From Tetracentron sinense (lineage: Eukaryota > Streptophyta > Magnoliopsida > Trochodendrales > Trochodendraceae): a DNA stretch of 64,000 nt. Below the pieces are notes generated by a model. That model made no database searches and was not told the DNA's origin. It saw only the letters and a program-made list of their open reading frames with translations. Each line of letters opens with the position of its first letter. The stretch's first letter is position 1. The position numbers and the translations under genes were made by a program. The stretch covers positions 33,198,505 to 33,262,504 of the forward strand of contig CM026571.1 of assembly GCA_015143295.1 (NCBI GenBank), read 5' to 3'. This document shows positions 31,312 through 42,984 of this stretch, piece after piece.

Positions 31312-31955
31312 GAAACGAGGCGACTCATGGGGAACAGGAGATTGCTCGGGTGGTCATCCAGATGTTGGGGGTTTGACACGTGACCCCATGGTTGGGAAGA
31401 GAGTGAGAGAGACATGTATTTTGGGTTTTATGTCTGGGGATATTGTATCACTTGAGTTTGTAACCCAGGTGAAGGATTGCTTGTACATATTTCGGTTTCT
31501 ATTCATTTATTGCAAATAGTTGTACTTGGAATACAGTTAAGTTATTAAAGAAATTTTCAGTTCACTATTCAGCTTGCCTTATATGCTTCCGCAGGATGAT
31601 TGTATGGTAGGTAACGAGCCCAAATATAGCCTAACTCCTAGGTGGTATTTTGGGGCGTTACAGTTGCTAACCTCAGTTAAGGGGGGTCTAACTATGGTTA
31701 GGGTTGCTAACCAAGGTTAGGGAGAGGGCTAAAGTTAGTTTTATGGTCTGATTGATTTTTAGGAATTTTCGTTTAATTTCCCAAAGTTGGTAGGGTTAAG
31801 GGGTACTTAACCGCAGTTAAATGATAATTGGAGGTGTATTTAACTATGCTTAAGGGTCTAGTGAGGTCCAAGATGGGCCCAAGGGGCTAGGCAGGGCCTA
31901 AAGTGGCCTCCTACCAGGCCTGAGCCCCTGCAAAAGCCCAGAATAAAAAAACAGT

Positions 31956-33166
31956 TAATGTCGGTAATAGGATTACTGACATTATGAACATTATTTTTAG
32001 CTGTGTTTTTGCCTCTACTAACTAGGGTTAAGGTGTAACCTGAGGTGAGCCAAGGTGATGGGAGTTTAGAGGGGACTCCTGGGAAGGGTTCAGGCTTTGT
32101 GTGGGCCGTCGGGGATGCCTGGAGGGGGCCCCAAAAGGCTACAAAACCATTGCAATAGTAACAACATATTGGTGGTAGTTATTCTACTGCCAATACAAAA
32201 TAAGCCAAAACAAGATTGTCGGTAGAAGGACTACCGACAGTAATGCACAGTTTGATTTTCAGGGATTTAACTAGGGTTAGGCTTTACCCTAGGACCTGGA
32301 AGGACCAGGTCTGGTCCAGGGAAGTAAGAGGAGTTCAGTTTGGGCCCTGGACATGGACCAGGGCCCAACGAAGTTGGAAAGATGAAGCTTCAAAATAGAC
32401 TGCTAGGAATGGCAGTACTGAGATTACCGCCATTCCAGGTTTTGCTTGAAACAGGGATGGTGGCCAAGGGGCTGTGCTCAGAGGCATCTAAGGGTTCCCT
32501 CATGAGTTGGGGGACCCTTAGAAGGTCTTGGGGTGGTCTGCACGCCCATGGGAGATGCTATACCAGAAAGGGTTCACCACACCTATGGTTTAGGTGGGTG
32601 AACACCCTGTGAGGGCCAGGGTTATTAACCAAAACACCAAGAAAATACAAAAAGACTCCCCTGGAGATGACCAAGGGCTCACAAGAATGATCAAGTAATA
32701 GAAAGATGGGTAGGGAATGGCCCTACCCTATGCTCTGTTTTGCTCGAATAGGTGGATGTCTGTAGCCGTGATGGTGAGTGGTGCTCTAGTGGTGCTACAG
32801 CAACTGGGAGGCCTAGGACAGACCAACAAGGGTCTTGGGATCTGAGTTCACGGTGTAGAAGAAGCTGAGGGAGGGGCTTTGGACAAGACTTCACCTGAGA
32901 GGATTTTGCAGACCGCTTTCAGTGAAGGGGCAATGGGCTTTATAGAGGAAGCTTCAAGGGACCTAGGTGGGATTAAGAAGAAGGGGGAAGAGGTGTTGGA
33001 CCAAGGGGAGGTCGTGTGAGAGCTGAGTCATGATGGAGGAGGGGATGGTGGAGTGTGTAGGGTGTTTGTAACCTGCAAACTCGGCACTCACAGTTGTCAG
33101 TAGAAGGTTTACCGCCAATGTGAATTCAGGCCAAAAGCTAATGTCGGTAGATCTTCTACCAACATT
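31956..33166 (-). repeat. Six TGTCGGTAG-type hairpins in the 3' LTR of E
   Basis: Inverted repeats occur at about 31956-31984, 32166-32194, 32215-32241, 32407-32436, 33093-33120 and 33139-33166. Each is two arms of 9-13 bases around a 3-9 base loop, built on TGTCGGTA or TGGCGGTA. They match the set at 46426-47640 of the other LTR, with the symmetry better kept there. Confidence 0.8.
32938..32946 (-). promoter_or_regulatory. TATA box of the 3' LTR of E
   Basis: The minus strand reads CCTCTATAAAGCCC. Two of the hairpins (33093-33166) lie about 150-230 bases upstream of it on that strand. Confidence 0.65.
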
Positions 33167-33439
33167 CTAAGTTTTGATTTTGAATGGGCCTAGCCCATAC
33201 ACACTCGGTTCTGGAGGCTTGGCTTAGGGTTTTTGGGCCTTTATGGGCCCACCCTGAGGTATAGGCCTTATGGGCCATAGCTTCGAGTTTGAAGCCCTAA
33301 GGGCTCTAGGGCTAGGGCATCGGCTAGGGCCACCTAGGGTTTTAGTCCCAAGGGTAGAGCTAGGCCGGGGGGGGGGGGGTAACCATAGTTAAAAGGATTT
33401 AACTACAGTTAGATGGGGTGTAAAAATTGGGTACTTACA

Positions 33440-33465
33440 ACTACCCCTCTTTGCTGGAGAATGCC
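33440..33465 (-). other. Polypurine tract of E
   Basis: The minus strand has AGCAAAGAGGGGTAGT against the LTR start TGTAAGTACC at 33439. Confidence 0.75.
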
Positions 33466-33732
33466 AAGGTTGGCAATTTGAACGGCAAAGACTGGAATCA
33501 TTCTATTTTTACACCGAGCTCAGATAACAAGGATGCAGGATGATAACATGTATGCATGCAGTGAAAATGGTGAGTGCAACGTAGTGGCATGGCCATTGCC
33601 GGGAAGGGCGAGTAGTTCAGACTACTTAATAGGGAGTGATGGATGTAGGGATGACATAGCCTGGAGGCGTCGGTTGGAGGGATTCGATCGAGTTTAATTG
33701 AAGGGACACCTAGGGTGCTGAAGGGGTGATAT

Positions 33733-34110
33733 GCAAGTGGTGTACACTGTAAAGGTACACACGGGATGTCGAGGACACACTAGGTGTCAGAAGAGAGGAC
33801 ATGCAGGTAGTATACACTGTAAAGGTATACACTGGATGTTGAGGACACACGGGGTGTCAAAAGAGAGGACATGCAGGTGGTATACACTGTAAAGGTATAC
33901 ACGGGATGTCAAGGAAACACAGGGTGTCAAAAAAGGAGGACATGCGGGTGGTATACACTGTAAAGGTATACGCAGAATGTTGAGTAATGTACACTGTAGA
34001 GGTACACACAGAAAGAGTGGTGTACACTGTAAAGGTACCCATAAATGTGAGAAATGTACACTGTAAAGGTACATTCAGAAAGGGTGGTGTACACTGTAAA
34101 GGTACCCACA
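33733..34110. repeat. Minisatellite with GTATACACTGTAAAGGTATAC core
   Basis: Eight copies of the core occur. The first four are in units of about 70 bases (with GGACATGC and GGGTGTCAAAAGAGAG); the rest are in shorter units of about 25-40 bases. The hexamers GTATAC or GTACAC flank ACTGTAAAG, so the core is near palindromic. Confidence 0.88.
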
Positions 34111-34568
34111 AATGTTGAGATTTGAGGCATAGCCAGGGGCACTAGCCAGATTGATGTTGATATGGCCGAATGGCACTGAAGTTTAATCATGAATGATGCT
34201 GAGGAGTTTGATCACACAAGGTATGATGTTATGCGGGGATGTCATGTAGGGGATAAAGGCGAGGATGCTTTCCTATGACTCTGCTGATTGTGACTTGTGG
34301 GGATGCATGGTGTCGGCTTCTTCCATTTTGTTCTGTTGGGGCTGCACATGCAGGTTGGTATGATCTGGTCAGGGTACCAAAGAGGAGCTGCTTTTTGAAA
34401 ACATTTCATAAAAGGGTTTGGGCCTTTGTAAAATTGTTTTGCTTTCAACAAAAGAATGTTCAACTAGCTATCAGTTTTGCCAAGAAAGTGCCTTAGTCAG
34501 GGCTTGGGGATCATGTATTCTGCCTTTCACTCTTGGAGAATGGAGTATGACCCAGAAGAGATTTTGTT

Positions 34569-34823
34569 ACTGCTGGGGAAGTTCATAGATAGACCGGTTT
34601 GTCTTGTCACCGCTGGATATTAGACACTGGCTGGGGAGAAGCTTACTGGGGAACAAATTAGATGCCTCTGCTCGGGGATCTGCTGAGGAATGTAATACTA
34701 TTGTAGACCATTACTGGGGATATGACCTTGTCGTAGATCACTGCTGGGGATCTGAACTCTACTGGAGACTAGTGTTGGGGAAGCTGCTCTTCCATGTCAT
34801 CTGCTGGGGACTGCTGCAGGGGA
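34569..34823. repeat. Array of CTGCTGGGGA words, complementary to the element's PBS
   Basis: Exact CTGCTGGGGA is at 34570-34579, 34741-34750 and 34801-34810. Variants are near 34629, 34643, 34669, 34680, 34711 and 34773 (for example TTACTGGGGA). On the sense (minus) strand of E this reads TCCCCAGCAG, the exact complement of CTGCTGGGGA in the PBS. Confidence 0.7.
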
Positions 34824-34877
34824 TTTATCTGGCTATTCTGACTACTGCCGAATTTTGTTGCCAAGCTGCTCTTAAGA

Positions 34878-35090
34878 TTTTTTCTCCCTTTTTTACCCTT
34901 GGAATGACTAAGTCATGGGGTTCGCATAATTTTTGTGTGATGAGGCCGTTGTCGGTTTTCCTCATGCCTACGAAGCTGATTGATTTTTGTCCCTTTTTTA
35001 CCCCTAGTCGCAAGACTAGGTCTGGGGATCGCGTGATTTTTGCGCAATGAGGCCGTTGCCCATTTTTACTCATACCCACGACTTATTGGG
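34878..35090. repeat. 105-bp imperfect tandem duplication in the 3' region of E
   Basis: Two units share CCCTTTTTTACCC, a GACTA(A/G)GTC-type word, GGGGnTCGC, ATTTTTG and GAGGCCGTTG, in the same order. Confidence 0.7.
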
Positions 35091-35935
35091 GAAGCTTTGT
35101 TTATGCTAGGGAAAATAGTTCTTATCCCATCATTGCCCTGAATGGCGCTCCTCTAGAGATCTGAGGATGATATTTCCGTTGAGGAATCAGATGTGATATT
35201 GTGCTTGCACTCGTAGTTCCTAAGGGATTGAGAAGGACTTTACAGTGGGACCAAATGTAGGCTGAGGGACCGATGTTTGGGACACCTTGGGATTTCTCTT
35301 ATTTGTTGTTGATTTGCACTCCCTTGGAGGTTTTGGTTTTGATATAATTGATTTTCACTCTTTGGAGAATTTATACTTTCTGGGTTTCCCGGCGGAGGGA
35401 CACACATTTTTTCTGAAAGGTTCTTCTGTTGGGTAAAGAGTCCGGAGAGATCATCTCTGTGGGGAGTTCCTAACTGTTGAAATGTTTCGACTTCAATTTT
35501 GGGTTTTCTTTTGATAGAAATTTTGTTCCCTTGAGAATCGACTCGCCTGGGAGGCTGGGAGAGCTTGTCACTGCTCGGGGGAGCGACCTAGTGGGGGATA
35601 GTTGATGACTTTTTTGTGGAGAAAGAGGGACTCTATTTGGGGAGAGTCAGGGAGTGGGTACCCCATTTGTGACCGCACCTAATTTGGCAGGTTGCCTACG
35701 TACCTTTGTAAGATCAGGTCATGACGTTGTTCGGGCCTATGCCGCAGAGGGCGAGGGAGGGTGTCCCTGAAAAGGTGTAATGAAAGAAAGGCTGTCAAGC
35801 TCGAGGGACTAACTAGCGAATTTCATTTGATTTGTAAGCGGGTTACAGGAAAGAGGGATGAAGAGGGTGCCAAGGATGGCCTCTTGTCATTTCCCAGAGA
35901 AACTATAAGTGCAAAGCGCCTATCAAATCTAGACC

Positions 35936-37044
35936 CTAAGCGTAGTATTTTTTGACTTTGTCCATGTTGACAGGCTCTGGGAGGTCTTCATCATCCATAC
36001 ATCCGAGTCGAAGGGCACCACCGGAGAATTTATCTCGAATAACGTATGGGCCTTCATAGTTGGGAGTGAATTTGCCCCTTGGGTCAAGGCAGTTTGGCAA
36101 TATTTTTTGGAGAACTAGGTCATTGATCTCGATGCTTTTTGGCTTGACCTTCCTGTTGAATGCCCTAGCCATGTGCCTCTGATAGGCTTGAGAGTGGTTG
36201 ATGGCTTTCAGTCGCCGCTCTTCGATCAGATTCAACTGCTCATACCGGGTCTGTACCCATTCTGCCTCTGAGAGCTCTGCTTCCATTAACACCCTGAGTG
36301 ATGGAATCTGTACTTCGATGGGGAGGACTGCTTTCATACCATAGGCCAGAGAGAATGGTGTTGCCCCTGTTGAGGTTCGGATGGACGTTCTGTAGGCCAT
36401 GAGTGCGTAAGGGAGCATCTCATGCCAAGCAGAGTACTTGGTGGCCATCTTCTCGATGATTTTCTTTAAGTTCTTGTTGGCAGCTTCAACTGCACCATTG
36501 GTCTGTGACCTATATGGAGTAGAATTGTGATGTTGGATCTTGAATTTCTGGCAGAGGTCAGTCATCCCTTTGTTGTAGAAGTTAAGAGCATTGTCTGTTA
36601 CAATCTCATGCGGGACCCCATATCTGCAAATGATGTAATTTTTGAGGAAACACTGAACCACTGAGGCTGTGACATAGCATAAGAGGCTACCTCGACCCAT
36701 TTTGTGAAGTAATCAAATTCTACCAGAATGAATCGATGTCTGTTGGATGCTTTCAGACTTATGGGTCCAATGACGTCGATGCCCCATGTCGAGAATGGCC
36801 AAGGAGCAGTGAGATTATGTAGCCTGTTTGGCGGTGCATTTACCCTGTCGGCATAGATTTGGCACTGGTGGCACTTCTGTACGTGCTTACCATAATCTGA
36901 TTCCATGGTGGACCAGTAGTAGCTTAGCCTGAGTATCTTCTTAGACAACATCAATTCGTTCATGTGTGGGCCGTAAGTTCCTCCGTGAACTTCATCGACT
37001 ACCCGTACTGCTTCATTGGTATCTAGGCATCTGAGCCAGAGCAA
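35936..37044 (-). pseudogene. Integrase of E (Tat lineage)
   Basis: Finger: EVHGGTYGPH then CHQCQIY. Core: WGIDVIGPI, then EIVTDNALNFYNKG, then NGAVEAANKNLKKII (D, D and E positions). The C-terminus has the LDPRGKFTPNYEGPYVI motif. The frame changes near 36650 within the core. No chromodomain, as expected for Tat. Confidence 0.87.
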
Positions 37045-37254
37045 GTTTAGCTACTTTTTGTACAAGATGCCCCCTAATAGGACAAACTGGATGGCCAATC
37101 TTCTGATTGCCCGGTGGTCTATTTTGGTGGCATCGAGGGGGAAGGTCCTGTCCTCGAGGTACTGCTTGATGTCCGTATACCAAGGCTTATTGTCTGATAC
37201 CTCCACAATCGGAAGGCAATAAGTAAGCTGATCCTGTTGTTGAATTTTGATTGG

Positions 37255-38170
37255 CTAGAGCATGATGTCTGTAGGGATCTGTACCATAGAAGTAAGAGTG
37301 GCCAGGGCGTCGGCGAATCTGTTCTGGTTCCTGGACTGGTGGCTGAAGCTGATTCTTCTGAACTGACTGATTAGCAGATTAAGATAGGCCAAGTATAGGA
37401 CTAGCCTTGCTTCTCGGATGACCCAAGATTCGTTCGCCTGACTAATTACCAGAGATGAGTCACCGTAGCAGTCTACCTCTTCAATCCCGATGTCCAGGGC
37501 TTCTTTCAGTCCTGCGATGCATGCCTCGTATTCTGTCTCATTGTTGGAGCATCTAAACTTCAACTTGACTGAGATAGGGAGGTGTGCTCCCTTAGGTGAG
37601 AACAGGACTGCTCCTGCCCCATGCCCATGATTGTTGACAGCTCCGTCAACGTATAACTCCCAACCGGAGTATTCTTATTTATCTGCTTCTGCATACAAGA
37701 TGGCTTCATCAGGAAACCGATCATGTACAGACATGTAGTCCCATGCCAGACTGTGGGCAAGGTGATCTGCTATTGCCTGCCCCTTGATTGACTTCTTCAT
37801 CATGTACGTGATGTCGAATTCAGACAACATCATAAGCCGTCGGGCAGTTCTTCCGGTGGTGGTTAGCTTTTCTAGTAAGTACTTGAGTAGGTCCATCCGG
37901 GAGATCAGAATTACTGGGTAGGAAAGTAGATAGTGCCGAAGACGCTGAGTAGCCCAGACTAGTGCCAAACAAGTTTTCTTAAGAGGGTTGTATGCTCTTC
38001 ATACTCTTGCAGGCTCTTACTGATGTAGTAGATGGCTTGTTTTGTTCTGCCTGTCTCTTCATGTTGTGCCAGGATGCACCCCATGGAGGTTTCTTATACA
38101 GAGATGTAGAGTAGCAATGGCCGTCCCGGTGTAGGAGGCACAAGTACTAGAGGATTCAGAAGATACTACT
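37255..38170 (-). pseudogene. Dual RNase H of E
   Basis: The right half (37675-38170) is the Ty3-type RNase H remnant (ALVWATQRLRHYL, SEFDITYMMKKSIKGQAIADHLA). The left half (37255-37670) is a second, archaeal-type RNase H with VDGA, ETEYEACIAGL, YGDSSLVI and FADALATL, holding the acidic residues. A second RNase H is a hallmark of the Tat branch. Frame changes separate the parts. Confidence 0.82.
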
Positions 38171-39122
38171 TTATTCTGTCAAAGGCTTTCTGGCATTCTG
38201 CTGTCTAGACTGTCGGTGTGTTCTTCCGGAGAAGCTTAAAGATCGGCTCTCATATCGAAGTGAGCTGAGAAATGAATCTGCTGATGTACTGAATTCTGCC
38301 AATGAAATCATGGATTTCCTTTTCAGTTTGGGGTGCTGGCATTTCAGTGATAGCTCTGGCTTTAGCTGGATCGATCTCAATACCTCTTTTGCTGACTATG
38401 AAGCCAAGGAGTTTTCCTGATGAGGCTCCAAAGACACACTTGGCTAGATTCAGTCTCAGGCCGTACTCTCGGAGTCGTCGCAGAGTTTCTTCAGGTCTTC
38501 TGGATGCTGCTCAGCAGTAGGAGACTTGACGATCATGTCATCTACATAGATTTCAGTGGACTTGTGGATCATGTCATGGAACAAGGCTGTCATGGCCCTC
38601 TGGTAGGTGGCCCCTATGTTCTTGAGTCTGAAGGGCATGACCTTGTAGCAGAATGTGCCCCCAAGGTGTGATAAAGGAGGTCTTCTCCATGTCTTCTTCC
38701 GCCATTCTAATCTGGTTGTACCCGGAGAAGCCATCCATGAATGAGAGAGTTTCATGCCCAGCAGTATTGTCGACCAGTATGTCGATGTGCGGGAGAGGAA
38801 AGTTGTCTTTGGGGCTTGCTCTGTTCAGATTTCAGTAGTCAATACACATTCGGACCTTGCCATCCTTCTTGGGTACCGGTACGATGTTGGCTAACCACTC
38901 AGGGTAGTTTGCAACTGCCATGAAGCCTGCGTTGATCTACTTTAAAACTTCTTCCTTGACCTTCTGTGACCACTCGGGCCTCATCCGTCTCAGTTTCTGC
39001 TTAACTGGTCTGACGTCAGGGTTTAGGGGCAGTCTGTGTACCACCAATGCTGGGTCTAAGCCTGGCATGTCAGCATATGACCAGGTGAAGACATCACTAT
39101 AGCTTCTCAGGAAACTGATCAT
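38171..39122 (-). pseudogene. Reverse transcriptase of E
   Basis: The fragment begins at 39122 (MISFLRSYSDVFTWSYADMPG) and runs through PEWSQKVKEEV, the SFMDGFSGYNQI block and EIYVDDMIVKSP (YVDD near 38540). At least three frame changes and stops interrupt it. Element F has the same gene in plus orientation in better condition (53877-54734). Confidence 0.85.
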
Positions 39123-40430
39123 GTCTGCTCTCTACTGCGGGCTCATGGCTGTGCCGATCTTGACTAGCTAAGGATTGTTTTCAGAACCGAGGTTGATGGT
39201 CTCAGTGTCTTCCCTATTAGATTACAGAAGTCCTTCGCTATGCTCAAGGAGGTCCAGAATTTTCTGAGGCGGTTCCTCTTCCTGTTCTAAGTCATACTCT
39301 ACTTCAATGAGTTCGAGGAGGGTTTGAGGGGTAGGCCTGTCAGAGGTAATTTCCTAGCAAATCAATTAGAATCAGTTTAGCATATTTTTATGATGATGAT
39401 TTTGTTGGCTTCAGGACACTAGGCCTTTTAGGGGAAGAGTCCGTGTAATTTCGTTATCAGCCGATATGAAATGATTTTTTGAAAACATGATTTGTTGAGT
39501 CAAAACAATTTGATTTTCATTAAAATGATGACTTGTTACAAAAAGACTCAAACAAATAGAGGCTGACAGTGTGGCCTGACTTTTGGATTTTAGAAATGGG
39601 AGCAAAAGAGAGATAGATGAAGGAGAAGGATGATGCTTGGTCACTATTGTCTCAGGCCAACCTGTCCTGCACTGTGTTTACCTCGGCCCTGACTGGCCTC
39701 GATGGTGAGAGCCTCAGTCCACCAATAGATCAGTGGCTGGCGACTGGATGACGCTTCAGCACTGTTGGAGAAGGTGCAGACCCGCTCTCCCGCTGGTATT
39801 TTGCTTCAGTAACATCTTTGACAGTCAGCTCATCGAACATCTGGGCCACACTGAACACTTCTGGATCTGGAATCCCTGAAGACTCGGAACTGGGCTGGGG
39901 TGTTAAGGCAACGGGTGTGGCAGAGGTTTCTGGGTAGGTTTCAAAGATTCCCACCGGAAAGTTCATAGAGATGTGTGGTCGGGCTCAGGTTTTGCCGACT
40001 GCCTACTCCTCTTAGTCAGCTTTGAGAGGTAATCCTCGTATCTGGGCTTGTACCCTAAACCGTAGGGAGGTGTATTGCGAGGGGGTGTGTATCTCTTCTT
40101 CACGCCCTGAAACCTGGCATCGAGACCATTCCCAGGCTAATAGTTCATTCTGACCATCATTCTGACAAATGGTGGCACTGCTTGCTTGCTTTGCTATTCT
40201 ACCTAGGTGATAAAACTAACTTGCTCGAAACGGAATGTCATGAAGGCAGTGCCTTACCCCAGCTCTTGGGGATCCCAAAAGGAACTTGCTAACTCTTCAG
40301 AAGAAATGACAACCAGACATTCATCCTGGATGAACTTGATTCATTGGTGCAGGGAGGAGAGAATGGCTCCAGCCACATGGATCTATGGCCTCCCTAGGAG
40401 CAGAGTGAAAGAGGCTGGCACATTCACGAC
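39123..40430 (-). other. Protease to RT linker of E
   Basis: There are short pieces in several frames, one of them (39730-39966) with SVAQMFDELTVKDVTEA, matching AQMFDKLTIEDATEME in F. No intact domain. Ogre elements are known to carry an intron in this part of the genome; I could not place splice sites here. Confidence 0.5.
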
Positions 40431-40898
40431 CTAAAAGTTCGTTGAGAACTGAGCAGGTCCGACCCCGATGGTTAAATCAATGTCACCCAGGTTTTGCCTG
40501 GTGGTGTTATGAAAAGCCCTAATGGTCATGGGTCTCTTCTTCACTTGACTGAGGTTCAGGCCCAGGTTTTGCAATGTGGAGAGTGTGCAGACATTCAGGC
40601 CGGAGCCATTGTCGATGAGCACTGATGATAACATTCGGTCCATTTGCCCTAGTTTCTCGGGCGTTATGTCTGGTGTTACATGGGCATTGCCGAATACTCG
40701 GAGCAGTTGCTTCCTGTGATGCTCTGAAGTGAGAAGAAGCCCTAAGATGGATATTTGTGCTGGGACCTTGCTCAGTTGCTGAGCGATACTGAACTCCTCT
40801 GCTTTTTCTAGGCTTTTCAATAAAATTGCCAAATCAGCTGCTTCCTTCTGCGAGTCTGACACCCCTGCTTTCTCTTTCTCTTTTTCTGTACTCTTCAC
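40431..40898 (-). pseudogene. Protease region of E
   Basis: An open frame of 155 codons with LIDNGSGLNVCTLSTLQNLG: the active-site triplet is DNGSG, as seen in Tat elements, instead of DTGA. Upstream is a KEKEKAGVSD linker and GNAHVTPDITPEKLGQM. The counterpart in F (52200-52560) has DNGSYLNTCTL. Confidence 0.8.
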
Positions 40899-41312
40899 CT
40901 TTACCGGCTTAGTTACAGGAGGTTGATATACTCAGCCAGATCAGGTTAGGTTGGCAATGCTCTCGTCCTCAAGGATGATAGAGTGGGGAGCGGGTACTCG
41001 GTTGAGGTTAAAGGGAGGCTCTAGGATGTAAGGGATCCGGACAAGTCCTGAAGAGGTTGGGGCCTGAGCTAGAGCTGTAGGCTAATTTACAGGGCAAGGA
41101 ATTGTGTAGATGATTTATTCGGGAACAGTTATCTGGGTTTGAGACTGAATAGTCTGTATGTTTGACTGGGGGAAGGGGATTATGACAGGTAATCGGTAAA
41201 AAGGCCTGATGATGCCATCATTCACTGCGGGTGTGCTGGGTCCTGGCTGCCCTGTCCTGGGCTCTTCCCACTGGATAAAGTTGACTTGATTGTTATGTGG
41301 GGGCAGTGGCAC
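40899..41312 (-). other. Gag to protease linker of E
   Basis: Proline- and glutamine-rich remnant (VNFIQWEEPRTGQPGPSTPAV...) in broken frames, joining gag to the protease region. No domain recognised. Confidence 0.5.
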
Positions 41313-42880
41313 CTAATTGATGCTGGTGTTGCTCAGAGCCAGCTCAACCCTTCTGTCATCCAAAAGATTTTGGATAGAACATTTTAGGCCTATACAATAG
41401 TCTGTAGCATGGCTTGGGCCTCTGTGAAAGGTGCAGTGATGATCGACATTATAATTCTTGCTCTGTTTATCTGGAGGTAAGAGAGGTGTAGGACCTCTCA
41501 ACTCGAGAAGGCCCTGCTTGGTGAGGAATTCAAACAACTGGCTGAGTGTATATGGAAGGGGTAAAGTTTCTAGGAGGACGATTTTGCCCCTGGACTGGTC
41601 GGGCTGGCCAGGTATTCCTGATTACTGACTGCTACTGAGCTGCTAGAGCTGGTAGTCGGATGGGTGTTGTATACGCAACCATGTGTACATCTTTCTTCTT
41701 TTTGTGGTCCCGGGGACCGATGTTTCTACTGGATGAGGCTGTCGCCTTGGGGGGATCAAGTCCTAGACTGGAATGAATGGCCCCGCTCTTGATAGCAATT
41801 TTGATACAGGCACCTGTCCTGACGATGGTGCTGAAGTCCACCACTGGTAAGGTCACCATGAGTGTAGAGTAGGGCTGCTTTAGAGTGCCCATGAACATGC
41901 CTATCATCTCTTCCTTAAAGATAGGAGTCGGGATCTTTGCTGCCATTTCCCTCCAGTGGGTGGCGTACTCCAGAAATGATTCATTGCTATGCTGGCTTAA
42001 CTGCTCAAGCTGGCTTCTCTGAGGGGCGGAGTTCCTGGTTAAAGGAGTACTGTTCCACGAAGCTATCCATGGTATCTTGCCAGGTCTTGACCTTCTGCTT
42101 ATCCATAGACATCCACCATGTAAGGACTGCCCCCATCAGACTCTTTTGGAAGTACTGGATGAGCAAGGGCTGGTTCCTGTTATGTTGGAGCATGTCCCCC
42201 AAGTATAACTGTAGGTGTTGTTTTGGAAAGCCCGAGCCGTCGTATTTTTCAAAGTCTAGTATCTTGAAACCTGTGGGAATAACATCCCCTGATGAGAAAG
42301 TTAAGTCCTCCAGTGATAGACTCGTACTGGCGGATGCACCCCTCATTCTTCTCATCTCTTCTTTCATCTGCTTGATCTCTTCTTGTAAGGAAGGGGTAAG
42401 ATTGGAGGATGAAGGTTGGTCCTGATTAATGTGCGAGGCCTTAGGCTGCTCTTCGTACTGGTCATACTCCTCTCCTCCTCCTGTCGCGGGTATAGGGTCA
42501 GGTATGATGAAGGGGCGAGGACGAGGCTCTAGTATAGGTTGCTCAGTTGGTTCTCCGATCGGGGATCCGGGTAGAGGGTTCTTTGGTTCGGGTACCAATT
42601 AGAATCTTCAGGGATTCCAAAACACTATCAAGCTTTGACTGTATGGCTGTTATATCCCTGTCATGTGACTATAGGATCTCAGTGGTTCGCTGGTGCTAAT
42701 CTGCAGGTTCTACCATCGATCCCGAACTGCTTTCTGATTGTATTGTGCAAGGGAGTATCTCCGTGATTGGTACTTCCGTCAAAACTGTGTCTGCGGCTAC
42801 TGCTTTTGTTAGAATCGCAGTCAGAGAACAAGTCACAGGTCGACTCATGCAACTGAAAAGAATGCAACGGCTAATCATGA
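41313..42880 (-). pseudogene. Gag of E
   Basis: The main frame (42005-42598) contains KQMKEEMRRMRG and the gag core FEKYDGSGFPKQHLQLYLGDM...SLMGAVLTWW, then a frame change to MAAKIPTPIFKEEMIGMFMGTL and finally HCTFHRGPSHATDYC, the zinc-binding tail of Tat gag. At least three breaks. The N-terminus near 42880 is uncertain. Confidence 0.82.
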
Positions 42881-42984
42881 TTTATGCATGATGACAAAAA
42901 GCAAATGCTAGAAAAAGGATTTCATTAATGCATGAAGAGTGTAGTGAGTACAGGGATAGTGTGACTTAAAGAAGTGAAAAAGGA

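Larger units (their letters stand above)
27956..31667 (+). mobile_element. Solo Tekay-type LTR S3 with TSD GTTGC
   Basis: It starts TGTAGAACCCCGG at 27961 and ends GGGGCGTTACA at 31662, with GTTGC at 27956-27960 and 31663-31667. At 3.7 kb it is the longest Tekay-type LTR here: a 1.4-kb U3 with repeated short blocks (about 27980-29000, words like GAGTATAA, AATAGTGCC and CACTAAGTG) precedes the conserved box. Confidence 0.93.
27225..33439 (-). mobile_element. 3' LTR of E, interrupted by solo LTR S3
   Basis: The LTR starts TATGAGCG (matching TGTGAGCG of the partner) and ends ACTTACA at 33439. Removing S3 and one TSD copy leaves 2508 bp against 2504 bp in the partner. It contains six hairpin-forming repeats with TGTCGGTAG cores and a TATA box (32938-32946). 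Confidence 0.9.
33466..35935 (-). other. 3' untranslated region of E
   Basis: About 2.5 kb between integrase and LTR without coding signal. It holds a minisatellite (33733-34110), an array of CTGCTGGGGA-like words (34569-34823) and a 105-bp duplication (34878-35090), each listed separately. Long 3' regions with tandem repeats are known from Ogre elements. Confidence 0.75.

Noticed and set aside
33787-34190. Repetitive minus-strand peptides over the minisatellite
   Set aside because: They are translations of the tandem repeat in three frames without other support.
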